NCBI RefSeq assembly: GCF_024139115.2
Contig: NC_085140.1
Location: 102,188,988 to 102,252,987, forward strand
Direction of reading: 5' to 3'
DNA: 64,000 nucleotides
Source of the DNA: Armigeres subalbatus
Lineage: Eukaryota > Arthropoda > Insecta > Diptera > Culicidae
Position numbers and translations under genes: made by a program. Positions 43,991-55,331 of this stretch are shown here, one piece after another. The notes beneath the pieces are model-generated. The model made no database searches. It saw only the letters and a program-made list of their open reading frames with translations, and was not told the origin of the DNA. Each line of letters opens with the position of its first letter. The first letter of the stretch is position 1.

Positions 43991-46900
43991 CCAACTCCGA
44001 GCAATAATAGGGCCATGTTATTATTAACAGTATTCATTGAATTTATATGAATTTAATATGCGTATTTGTTAAAATCTTTATCAAGTATACTGCCTATGAT
44101 CGCATATTTGTGCCATATTTGCTAGGTTTCCTTTGCGATTACAGGTAGTGTATAAGGCGAATCAGTTTCTATACGTAAAATACTTCAAATATTAAAACTA
44201 TATAAGAGTTAGAAATTAATATCAAAATCTAGTATTCCACGATAGGAACTTTTTTTCCATCATTACTAGCCATTAGCCGAATTTAGCAGTTTCTTCACTA
44301 TGGCTACATTAAAATCAAATTGCAAGCACCTTCGCTTGAACTCTCCCTTTCTACCCATCAATGCCACCACTAGACGGGATCTCGATTTTTTCTTTGAAAT
44401 CATTCCTTTCCTTGGAATCGCGAACTTACGCTTCTCTTGAAATTGGAATTCCCAATCTCGTTGTGCATCGCTCGGTAGCTTGATTATTGCTTACGACCTG
44501 CCTGCATCTCGGCTACCAACCAAAAGTACAAACACACACAGCCAGCAGGTACATGCAACCTCCGCGGAATACCTGCACGCGTCTTTTCGCGGGATGATTT
44601 TTCAAATTTTAAATTCAATTCTCCGCATTCCTTCGCCGCTCGTTTGGGCAAAGTGTGCGGAGCTGCACGGACGGAACCCATCATTGGATTGATTGCAAAA
44701 AGAAATGCATTCTTCCAAAAATGGGTTCGGTAGCGGGTTGGCAGCACCACCCTTGCCCCTTGAATGAGTGCAATTGCAAATGCATCGGAATTTCGGAAGG
44801 GGAGAAAAAATCAGGGCGGTTCGAAATTGGACAGAGATTGATGGCGGAAAATTCCGACCATTTCTTATGCATGTCTACATTTTTCACAATGTTTCTGACC
44901 GAGTGCGATGGTCAAGGCAGACATATTAGCAGGACGAATCAAATGAAGGAATCGGCTGGTTCCGAGGAGTAAAAGTACGACTCATGTGAAAAAATTATCC
45001 TTGTGCAATGCATCTCTTTTCGTGAATAAACCAGGAGCTAACAAATGTGGATGAAATTAAGATCCAATGAACGTGCTTCCAATGAAAACCTCATGCCATT
45101 GGTAAGTATCAAATAGGTCCAAAAACCAACCAAGTCGTAAAGCATCCCATTAGGATTCAAACTGCATTTCCTTTTTTATTATTTTGCAGAACCAACAAGT
45201 GGTCACAATATGAAGACACTTCTGGCATTCCTGCGCACGAAATTGAGGTCACAGTTCGATCAACTCCGGTCACCACATTCCTGTTGGCGGCGGACCATTC
45301 CCACACACAACTCCCGCCAGCTCGGTTACACCGGCTGGCATTCCCGTCGTCCTCCAAGCCGTGATGGGAAAAATCGAACCCAGACCAATAACAGTTGAAT
45401 GCAAACGACCAACCGCCCTCGTCCGGCGCGTTCGCAGTCCGCTCCCCTTTCTCCCATTTGAAGTTATATTCGATTGGGTATTTAGAAGCGAATGAATTTT
45501 CATCGTCTTCATGATCACTATTATCCGTCGTCATCGTCGACGTACCGCCCATTGTTTGCAGACAGCGAAAGCAAACAGAACATAAAAATATTTCATTCAG
45601 AAAGGCACATTAACTTGCGGTTTGTAGGTGGGTCGGGGGGGTAAGTGGGCAAGTTGTGCCTGTGGAATGCACCACCCATAACCAGCCGCCTCCGGGGTCG
45701 GTGGAGATATTAGTTGCTCATCATAGCGCACAGATCAATAACCGACTAAAAACCACACACATCAAACTCAAGTGTCTTTAGACGAACTATTCCTTCATTT
45801 CCAACTGGGAGAGCCGTGCCAGACCGGATCGGGTACAAGTGATATTGGGAAAGCTCAACTAGCGGCCTTAACGCGAGTTACCGTTACTAATTGCAAACAT
45901 GGAGAACTAACCTCCGTGAGATCTGTGGTAAGATGGAAATATCCTTTAATAGTCGAAAATGATGCAGGAAACGTCCTAATCATTGAGCTGTGATCTAAAC
46001 GTCCTGTGTCTGTTTGAGACGGTTTCACATGTACTTTGGAAATATTGATCGCGGTTACACACATTACGGAAAACAAAATTGAGCCCTCCATCCCAGTATC
46101 GCATTTTGCAGTGGCCATATTTCGCAGTAAATAATATTTTACAGTAGCCATTTTAGACTCACTTCGTGCTTTTCAGAATTGCAATTCATTTTTCGAGGGG
46201 TTATTTCGGCCTCATTTTATAGCTTACAGAAAAAAAATCCTTTTTCCAGTTGCTATTTTGGACTCACTTTGCGATTTCCAGAACCATGATCCATATTCCA
46301 GTGGCCGTTTTGGACTTACTTTATGGTTTTCAAATGTATTTAAAATGAAATTCGAACGTTTTTTTATCGAACTTTGCGTGGCTTAGAATTTTAGAGAAAG
46401 TGAATGTTTGTTTCTTGTCCGGTCGTGTTTGTCCAGTAAGCGGATCGGCCGGTCGTCGAAATTTGGTTTTGCTTTGTGCGGTTGATTGAATAAATCAGAA
46501 AGTGAAAATTTCAGACAGCGAGAGTATTATTTCCCATCCCATAGATCGCATCACTTACCGAAGTGAATCCAGATAAATTACTCTTTATAACTAACACAAT
46601 ATCCAATCCCTAGACAATCAGGGAGATGCAGAGGTATTCTCGGTCTCTAGTAGCAACGAGAGTCGGACTAACAATCCTTCCCTACCTATATGACCGTGAG
46701 AAGTGGCCGGCGCCATTATTGACTTTAGATGTTAGAGCCTCCGAAACGTTTACATTGAGAATGAGTAGCTAGTCCCAAGCCCCATTTATTGTGTTCTCTG
46801 TACAATTTCGCAAGTTCTAGTCAATCACGGAATAGCAACTACGAATTGTGCGGTCATAATGCTCATGCTCAACTTTGCGTGGCTTCGAATTTTAACAGGA

Positions 46901-47714
46901 GTTGAAGCAAATTTGGAACGATTTGGAGCAACATTATTATAACTCCATTGAAGTGAAATTCTTTAATTGAGTTACGATCCAAGTTAAAATGCATCCCTAA
47001 AGAATGTGCACAGCAAAAAGTGGTCACCGGAAACAGGAAGGAATTTTAAGAAAAATCAACAACATAACGTAAATTTAATAGAAAATCAAAGTAAAATTGT
47101 AATACCTAGTTCATTCAGTGAATTTGAACTTATGTTTGAATGGTATGCATTACACTCTTATACACTCTTTAAACAAATGATATTAGGATTTGTTGTTATT
47201 TTTAATCCATTCTGAAACACACATTCTCCAAAGTTATTCTTGGATTTTTTGTAATATTTTCGGATAATTCCGATGGTATTTTTACTGGATTGCCAACAGA
47301 AAACAAAGAAACCTCTTAAAGATATTTCAAGAGGATCCTTGTATTAATTCCTTGTAAATAAATTTCCATAGCCTAAAGAGAATTTATGCAGCACTTAAAA
47401 TCCAAAAAAAAATGGAAGAAATTTCCAAAGGAATTTCCGCGGAATTTCTTGGAGCTGTGACCGCAGGAATGTCAGCAAAAAATCCGCAAGAATGCCGCTT
47501 TGAATTTACGAAAGAATTTAACGAAGGTTATCCGGATATATTTATGATCACAGAAATTTCTGTAAAAAGTTCTCAAAAATTGCACAGGGAGTTTTGCCGC
47601 AGGAAGTCACTAATCAATTTCTGCAGGGATTTCTAAAGCGATTTCGGCAGGAATTCATGAAGAGGTTTTCGCAAGTAGATTTTCAAGATTTTTGGCAGGT
47701 TATATTTAAAGCTA
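43991..47714. other. Spacer, the longest stretch without a recognised element; no gene called
   Basis: 44330-45700 is GC-richer and possibly single copy. A 131-codon minus-strand frame (45552-45157) opens with MGGTSTMTTDNSDHEDDEN in a favourable start context (AAACAATGG), but no domain is recognised and a plus-strand frame overlaps it. 46090-46330 holds three degenerate copies of a GGCCATTTTGGACTCACTT motif. 47230-47700 has GGAATTTC-type degenerate repetition similar in flavour to the 16.6-kb array. Confidence 0.35.
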
Positions 47715-48133
47715 CGAAATGGTGAGTTGACATCCGGGAAGAGGCTCTGGTCCTCACAAGTTCCAATACTCACGCTTTCACGGGTCTTCCGATGACAATT
47801 GACCGCTAGCTAAGGGTTGCGTACTTAGCTGGTAGTGTAGCCTGGGCACTGTTGTCCTTCTGACATCAGCTAGAGTGAGAGGGTGCGTCCTGTGGGGTCT
47901 GCATAGGATGTGGTGGGGTTCGACAGTGGGCTCTGTTGAACTTCAATAAAAAGCTGCATGTGCCCCCAAGCAGGCCCTATTAAAGCGACCGTCTGTCGCT
48001 GAAAGCGCACTAGCCTAGTCCTGATGTTGGGTGGGACTCTAAATAAATTTGACCCGATTGATCGAGCGTCTGTTCACCAAGGAGGTGCGGCTCCAACAGC
48101 GTAGCAGCCCCATCCCGGTGGATAGAGAACCTT

Positions 48134-48404
48134 TTTTTATCTATTTTATTGATTTGACAGGCTCAGGCATGTATACACTTTACGGAGCCGAGACTACTAA
48201 TGATATTTACAATCGATAACATCTTATTATCAACAGTTAGTAAGGGAAAGGGACAAAGACCAAGATACTCGTGGCGACTCAAGGTTAGTATGCGTAATTT
48301 GGTGATGGACGGGGTTGGGATTTAGGTTTGAGGTATTTCAGCTGCTCATCCGGGTATTTGACGTCATGTCTGGTTTGGCGTAGCGTCGTGCTCGGGTTTT
48401 GGTA
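48134..48404 (-). mobile_element. 271-bp 5'-truncated retroelement stub inside RTE A, with 13-bp TSD
   Basis: GATAGAGAACCTT (48121-48133) and AATAGGGAACCTT (48405-48417) flank an insertion whose minus strand ends ATAAAATAGATAAAAAAA, an A-rich 3' tail preceded by AATAAAAT. Removing it restores the reading VDREPWANN of the RTE. I do not recognise the source family. Confidence 0.7.
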
Positions 48405-49304
48405 AATAGGGAACCTTGGGCCAACAACCTACTGTTCCCGAAATATCAATTTGTTCGAGAATCCGATAATGAAAGAATACGGACTGATTTTACGGCGACG
48501 ACTCTTAGCGCGAAACAACGGACACGAATAGGAACATGGAACGTTTTAACCCTAGCCCAGCAGGGTAAATTGGCACAACTTGCCAATGAGGCACGCCGCA
48601 TGAAGCTTGAGATCCTGGGACTGAGTGAAGTCCGTTGGCCAAACTTTGGAGAACACAGAACGCCGTCGGGACAAGTTCTGCTATACTCTGGTTTACGAGG
48701 TGAACACGCTCCTCGACAACGCGGAGTTGGCTTCCTACTAAGCGCTAAGGCACACTCTGCGCCTATGAAGTGGGAACCTATAAGTGAGAGGATAATCGTT
48801 GCCAGATTTAGAACACGGGTCCGAAACCTTACTATAATCCAATGTTATGCGCCAACCGATGCTGCCGATCTGCAAGACAAAGAGAACTTCTACAGTCAAC
48901 TCAATGCCGGCGTAGATATAATTCCGAAGGGTGATATCAAGATCTGTTTGGGCGACTTCAATGCGAAGATCGGATCCGACAACTCGAACCATGAGCGCAT
49001 TATGGGACGCCATGGTCTCGGAGAAATGAGCGAAAACGGAGAGCTGTTCGCAGAATTTTGTGGTAATAACGACATGGTGCTCTGGGGATCGCTCTTCCCT
49101 CATCGACCGGTTCACAAGGTCTCGTGGGTCTCCCGTGACGGCTTTACAGAAATTCAAATCGACCACATCTGCATCAGCCGAAGATGGAACCGGAGCCTTC
49201 TTGATGTACGGAATAAACGTAGTGCCGATATCGCGTCTGATCATCACCTTCTCATCGGCGAAACACACCTGCGCATTGCGCGGATTCGTCGGCAGGAAGA
49301 ATGA
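48399..49304 (+). pseudogene. APE-type endonuclease domain of RTE family A
   Basis: A 301-codon frame begins inside the stub and continues as the true protein from EPWANNLLFPKYQF. Domain marks: RTRIGTWNVLTLAQQGKLAQ (N of the APE fold), LEILGLSEVRW (catalytic E), RGVGFLLS, TIIQCYAPTD (Y..P loop), ICLGDFNAKIG (GDFNA with catalytic D), GRHGLGEMSENGELFAEFC, QIDHICISRRW and DIASDHHLLIGE (SDH). All the marker residues I can see are intact, and order and length match the BovB/CFDP2-type endonuclease. The frame ends at a stop near 49304. The coding sense resumes in another frame (RRRFNTRRLEDATVKRSFVE), so the protein is broken before the RT. In a live element it nicks target DNA to prime reverse transcription. 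Confidence 0.8.
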
Positions 49305-49401
49305 GTTAGACGACGATTCAACACACGCCGACTGGAAGATGCCACGGTGAAACGGTCCTTCGTTGAAGAACTGGAGACGCGTTATGTAGATATTCTGAAA
49401 G

Positions 49402-50862
49402 GTGGCAGCGTGGAAGACCAATGGACCGCCATCAAGAATCAATCTGGGCGAACTGCGCACCCAGAGAAAGCAATGGATGACCGATGAGACCTGGAGGAAG
49501 ATAGAGGAGCGAAGAGAAGCCAAAGCCGCGACAGAGCGATCAAAAACCAGAGGAGCCAAAGTCTTAGCCCGTCAACTATACGCGGCTCTTGAGAAGGAAG
49601 TAAAACGCTCATGTCGACAGGACAAGCGAGCGTGGGCAACCGAGGACATTCGCCTCCTCTACGATATCTCACGACGCTTAAGCGGGGCGAAGATGAATGC
49701 AATGATGCCTGTGAAAGACGCGAATGATCAGTTATTGACCGACCCAACTGACCAGCTGAAACGCTGGTTCGAGCACTTTGAACAACTTTTTCAAGTGCCA
49801 GCCAGGCCATCACCACCTCGGCATGATCTGCCTAGCGAAGCTCCATCACTGCTAGAGATTCAAACAGCCATCCAAAGCATGAAATCGAATAAAGCCCCAG
49901 GGGTCGACCGCATATTAGCCGAGATGCTCAAAGCTAACCCCATGACATCCGCTCAACTACTGCATCATTTATTTCGTAATATCTGGGACACCGCAACTTT
50001 CCCGGTCGACTGGATGCAAGGTATGAAGTGAAGGTGCCCAAAAAGGGTGACCTGACTGAATGCGATAACTGGCGAGGCATTATGTTGCTGTGTACCGTTC
50101 TCAAAGTTCTGTGCAAAATTATCCTAGCCCGGATTCAGGAGAAGATCGATGCGACTCTCCGGCGGCAGCAAGCTGGATTCCGTGCCGGAAGATCCTGTGT
50201 GATATTGTCACGCTCTGCATCAGGTCAACGAATTCCAAGAGTCCCTTTATTTGGTATTCATTGACTACGAAAAAGCTTCCGACCGTTTCAATCACGAGAA
50301 TATGTGGGGCGCCCTGAGACGCAAGGGAGTTCCTGAGAAAATCATCGGCCTCATCGAGGCACAGTACGAGGCCTTCTCGTGTAGAGTGCTGCACAATGGG
50401 GTCTTGTCCGACTCTATCCGGGTCGTAGCTGGTGTGAGGCAAGGATGTATTCTATCACCGTTACTGTTCCTCATCGTAATCGACGAGATTCTGGTAGATG
50501 CGATTGACCGTGAACCAAACCGCGGGCTGTTATGGAAGCCTATAACCATGGAGCACCTAAATGACTTCGAATTTGCGGATGATGTTGCACTCCTCGCGCA
50601 ACGGTGCTCTGATATGCAGAGTAAGCTCAACGACCTTGCCGAGCAGGTTTAGTCATCAACGTCAACAAAACCAAATCGTTGGATGTAAACACGGTGACTC
50701 CTTCCAGTTTCACAGTAACCGGGCAACCAGTGGAGAATGTTGAAAGCTTCCAATATCTTGGTAGCCAAATGGCGTCAGACGGCGGTACCAAGATCGACAT
50801 AGGCGAACGGATCAAGAAAGCAAGGGCTGCCTTTGCGAGTTTAAGGACATAGTTGGAAGAGT
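49402..50862 (+). pseudogene. Reverse transcriptase domain of RTE family A (frameshifted)
   Basis: Consecutive plus frames. 49402-50031 has a connector with KVLARQLYAALEKEVKRSC and the fingers SMKSNKAPGVDRILAEML. 50028-50264 has KVPKKGDLTECDNWRGIML and QQAGFRAGRSC. 50251-50652 has FIDYEKASDRFNHENMW (motif A, with S where F is usual), GVRQGCILSPLLFLIVIDEI (motif B) and FEFADDVALLA (motif C, both aspartates intact). The next frame (about 50651-50850) gives VNKTKSLDVNT and VENVESFQYLGSQMASDGGT. Frame changes near 50030, 50255 and 50650, and loss of the 3' end, make it non-functional. Confidence 0.8.
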
Positions 50863-51370
50863 ACCAAGATGGCAGCCAATATGGCACCGGACCTTCCACG
50901 GGCCAACCCCACACCTCCCGCACTCCTCTCCCACCAACATTCGAATGCATCGAACAGCATCGAACAAAAGTTAATTATTCAAATTACTAACCTGTTCACA
51001 GCATATTTCCTTACTTCCCGTGATAATGAACATGTTTCTTCAATGAATCCTATGTATTCCGGCTCGAATTGTAGCACAAATTAGCAGTTTCGTGCCAATT
51101 TAATAGCCGTCCGCGATTTGTTGGGTTAATCACTGCACTTCACTTCTTCTCAAAGGGCATTGGAAAAATCAAGTTTTTACTCACTTCTCCGCACATGAGC
51201 AGCCCGAAATGTTGATAGAATGCAAATTAAACACCACTTTTTGAAATCAGTCACTTATTTGAACCGAAAACTTAAACTTATTTGAAACCGAAAAGTATAA
51301 ACTGCTAGATTTGCCCGAAAAAAACGATTAAAAACTGATCGCGGAGCGAATGTAAACACCGCGGTGCACC
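50863..51370. other. Spacer, no gene seen
   Basis: Unrelated sequence begins directly at the RTE truncation point (AAGATGGCAGCCAATATGGC). No motif is recognised before the MITE at 51371. Confidence 0.35.
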
Positions 51371-51683
51371 TAGAGATGTCGTAGAATCCCGATTAATCGA
51401 TTAGTTACTAATCGATTACTCTTGATTCTTGTCGATTATTGAATCGATTAATCATTGTATAGTAATCGATTCAAAATTAATCGTTTATCACAACGATGAA
51501 TCGATTAATCGAAATAATCAATTAATTTTCGACATCCTTATGATGTCGTAAAATTCTGATTAATCGATTAGTAACTAATCGATTACTCACGATTCATCTC
51601 GATTATTGAATCGATTAATCGTTGGGTAATAATCGATTCAAAATTAATCGATTATCACAACGATGAATCGATTAATCGAATCC
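51371..51683 (-). mobile_element. ATCGATTA-rich hAT-like MITE dimer, right end lost into satellite
   Basis: Begins TAGAGATGTCGTAGAATCCC. A second unit begins near 51540 (TTATGATGTCGTAAAATTC). The copy is in the opposite sense to 21692-22002. The expected TTTACGACATCTCTA end is missing: after GATGAATCGATTAATCGA at 51683 the 23-bp satellite begins at once. Confidence 0.75.
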
Positions 51684-53185
51684 GTTCGGGATTCGATCCG
51701 GAATCCGTTCGGGATTCGATCCGGAATCCGTTCGGTATTCTATCTGGAAGCCGTTCGGGATTCTATCCGGAATCCGTTCGGGATTCCATCCGGAATCCGT
51801 TCGGAATTCCATCCGGAATCCGTTCGGGATTCCATCCGGATTCTGTTTGGGATTCGATACGGATTCTGTTCGGGATTCGATTCGGAATCCGTTCGGGATT
51901 CGATCCGGAATCCGTTCGGGATTCGATCCGGAATCCGTTCGGTATTCTATCTTGAAACCGTTCGGGATTCTATCCGGAATCCGTTCGGGATTCCATCCGG
52001 AATCCGTTCGGAATTCCATCCGGAATCCGTTCGGAATTCCATCCGGAATCCGTTCGGGATTCCATCCGGATTCTGTTTGGGATTCGATACGGATTCTGTT
52101 CGGGATTCGATTCGGAATCCGTTCGGGATTCGATCCGGAATCCGTTCGGGATTCGATCCGGAATCCGTTCGGTATTCTATCTGGAAACCGTTCGGGATTC
52201 TATCCGGAATCCGTTCGGGATTCCATCCGGAATCCGTTCGGAATTCCATCCGGAATCCGTTCGGAATTCCATCCGGAATCCGTTCGGGATTCCATCCGGA
52301 ATCCGTTCGGGATTCCATTCGGAATCCGTTCGGGATTCCATCCGGAACCCGTTCGGGATTCCATCCGGAATCCGTTCGGGATTCCATCCGGAATCCGTTC
52401 GGGATTCCATCCGGAATCCGTTCGGGATTCCATCCGGAATCCGTTCGGGATTCCATCCGAAATTCGTTCGGGATTCCACCCGGAATCCGTTCTGGATTCC
52501 ATTCGGAATCTGTTCTGGATTCCTTTCAGAATCTGTTCTGGATTCCATTCGGAATCCGTTCGGGACTCCATCCGGAATCCTTTCGTGACTTCATCCGGAA
52601 TTCGTTCGTGATTCCATTCGGAATACGTTCGTGATTCCATCCGGAATTCGATCGTGATTTTATCCGGAATCCGTTCGGGTTTTCATCCGTAATCCGTTCG
52701 GGATTCTATCCGGAATCCGTTCGGGATTCCATCCGGAATCCGTTCGGGATTCTATCCGGAATCCGTTCGGGATTCCATTCGGAATCCGTTCGGCATTCCA
52801 TCCGGAATCCGTTCGGGATTCCATCCGGAATCCGTTCGGGATTCCATCCGGAATCCGTTCGGGATTCCATCCGGAATCCGTTCGGGATTCCATCCGGAAT
52901 CCGTTCGGGATTCCATCCGGAATCCGTTCGGGATTCCATCCGGAATCCGTTCGGGATTCCATCCGGAATCCGTTCGGGATTCCACCCGGAATCCGTTCGG
53001 GATTCCACCCGGAATCCGTTCTGGATTCCATTCGGAATCTGTTCTGGATTCCATTCGGAATCTGTTCTGGATTCCATTCGGAATCTGTTCTGGATTCCTT
53101 CCGGAATCCGTTCGGGATTCCATCCGGAATCCGTTCGGGATTCCATCCGGAGTCCGTTCGGGATTCCATCCGGAGCCCGTTCGGG
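51684..53185. repeat. 1.5-kb satellite, 23-bp unit GGAATCCGTTCGGGATTCCATCC-type
   Basis: The unit is GGAATCCGTTCGGGATTCC plus ATCC, 23 bp, with stem GGAATC/GATTCC and a 7-base loop CGTTCGG. Variants (GATACGG, TTCTGTTTGGG, GGTATTCTATCTGG) recur in order. GGTATTCTAT occurs at 51734, 51941 and 52171, spacings of 207 and 230 bp, i.e. 9 and 10 units. The array is most homogeneous at 52790-52985. All reading frames on both strands are open for over 100 codons, giving 23-residue repeats such as MESRTDSGWNPERIPDGIPN; this is a property of the unit, not evidence of a protein. Confidence 0.9.
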
Positions 53186-53289
53186 ATTCAATGTGATGAG
53201 TTGGGGATATCTATTGGGAAATTCTGCTGCCTTCTTGGAATTTGAAACGGCGTGGAAAATTATAGATTAGCGGCGTGACAAATAATACC

Positions 53290-53525
53290 GGAAGGATGAC
53301 ATCCCTGGTTCTCACTATTTCTAAGTTCTTACTTCTGTTCACTCACAGCTTAATTTATTATATTTCTCACATCTCAATTCTCACTACTATTCAGTATTAA
53401 CTGCTCGTGTCTCTTTTGCCACTTCCTTTTTATCATTTCTAATGTGAAGTGGAAAATATTCAACAATGTGGCTAAACAAGGCAGTTGGCCAAATGGCGTT
53501 CGACCAAACGACATTCGACACGGCC
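53290..53525. repeat. Composite: TTCTCACTTCTC-type block followed by GGCCAAATGGC-type block
   Basis: 53305-53465 has TTCTCACATCTCAATTCTCA and GTGAAGTGGAAAAT motifs. 53470-53520 has AAGGCAGTTGGCCAAATGGC, GTTCGACCAAACGAC and ATTCGACACGG. Same two-part order as 12655-12830. Confidence 0.55.
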
Positions 53526-55331
53526 TGACAGCGACGGACTTTATCATCGATGAAAGAGTTTTTTTTTTTTTGCTGTGTTAGTTATAAAGTGTATATTTTA
53601 TGGGCTCAAATATTATTTTTAATTATATGTAAACAACGATCATGATAAAATTGCACCCATCGGGTAGGAAAGGTAGTTTTGCGGTGCTTCCGTAGGAAGT
53701 TAGTTTTAGATTTTCATGTTGAACAAATTTTGCGTTTTAAAATGCAGCAACTTGCCAGAAATGACAATCAGATCCCCATCATAGTTTTGAATATTTAATA
53801 AGAAAAGCGAGTTGACGATCTACAAAATGTAGGTTAAGATTCTAAACCAAAATCATATTCAAAACACTTGAGAATGTGATCAGTGTTTAATTTCTGTTCA
53901 ACAGGTCTAAACTAAAAATTCATGCAACTTCATTTAGGTTATAGCTTTATACTGATGCATATATTTATTATGGTAATTATTTGAATTACCAAAACCCAAC
54001 AGCCCATTTGAACGGAAACAAAAGCAATTTTGACACGTGATATTTGCAAGACAATAAAACCATCGAAATTGCACCATGTTAACTAATGGGAAACCGTCAC
54101 TCCAACAAATACCCGTGTTGGCGGTTCAACAATCTCTCAGGAATTTCACGACAACCGCATGCATTGACACTGTCCTCGGCTCGTTCATCGAGAGGAAGCG
54201 CACGGGATTCCAGAAGTCAGCCACCGACCGACCGACCGCCAATAGCCACCGCGGCAAAACCAACCAACGAATGCGACTAACGAGAGATAGTAGGAAGATG
54301 ATGGGGCTCAATGAGGTCTCGTTGTACGCGTTGTTGTATTACAACACTCCACTCGCATCCGGACCCCGGAGGAGATGCAAACAACAGCAGCATCCACCAC
54401 CAAATATGACGAGTTCACACACGAAATTCCTCCGGTTCGAAATCCAGTTTGGCGCGAAGAACCAAGAAGACGACGCATCCTACACAGCCACTTTCGTCCG
54501 GGCTGTTGTTTGCGCATCGCAAAGGGCTCCTCTTGGGCGCAGTGGCGTTTTGTGGGTGGAATCTCAATAAAATCAACTATGTCATTAGTTTAGTAGATGA
54601 AACTCTGTGGTGAAGTTTGGAATTAGGGTTTGGATTATAAAAAGCTAGTTTCAGTTAATTTTAGTCTAATTGTTGACCATGTAGTTTTTTGTTTCGGGAT
54701 AACTTAATCCAGCAAATTATTTCGAATTTATGCACATCTTTATTTTTAAACAAGTACATAATTTATTCGTAGTATTCAATTGTCTGATTCTGGAGGTATT
54801 ATTCGATATTCGGTCACTATGTCCTGCGGTCTTCATCGGGATGACGGCAACGACGATGATGATCATAAGCACAATCCAACAACGCCATGCTGCTGCTGCT
54901 GCTGCAGCACGTTAAAGAGAGCGAGAAAAATGAGATTTCTCAAATCGATTAAATCTGATGCTGACGAGACGACTGTTGTCGCCGCGTCCCGTGTACCCCT
55001 TCCCACGCCACGGCAAGATCGATAAGGTGCTGCCCCTCTGTGAGCAGATCGGACCGCCAGGTAAGAGGCCGATCAGCTCCGTTCGTGGTAGGTGGAATGC
55101 ACCCGGGGGAGATCGGAGGTTGTTGTTGTGGTGTTGGACGCTGTTGTTGTCGGAAAGGTCGATGTTTATGATTGTTTGAAGTGACCGACGCGAATCGAAC
55201 GCCAAATCCGAGAATTGGACTCCATCGGCCATCCTGTGTGGAATGATGAGGTTGTTGCGGGTTGTAGTCAAGGTTGGATCATGTTGGTTATGTACCATGG
55301 GTTACGTCTACTTGATAAGAAAATTATTTTG
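53526..55331. other. Spacer; one weak candidate exon, otherwise no gene
   Basis: 54076-54570 has a 164-codon plus frame (starts MLTNGKPSLQQIPVL) without recognised domain. It overlaps open minus frames, so I do not call it. 54885-54905 is a CTG/CAG run. 54958-55060 is open and ends at CCGCCAG|GTAAGAG, a good 5' splice-site match, preceding residues VYPFPRHGKIDKVLPLCEQI; see findings. Confidence 0.3.

Larger units (their letters stand above)
47715..50862 (+). mobile_element. RTE family A non-LTR retrotransposon, nearly complete 5' part, 3'-truncated
   Basis: It starts with a GC-richer untranslated head (from about 47715), then an APE endonuclease and RT in order. It stops at 50862 in GCGAGTTTAAGGACATAG, where the copy at 1-661 continues into AAATATCTGGAAAAAC, so about 500 bp of 3' end is missing. 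A 271-bp antisense retroelement stub (48134-48404) interrupts the first codons. Several frameshifts make it inactive. Confidence 0.8.

Noticed and set aside
54076..54570. A 164-codon plus-strand frame as a gene
   Set aside because: No recognised domain, open minus-strand frames overlap it, and the composition is mixed low complexity (QQQHPPP); evidence is insufficient.
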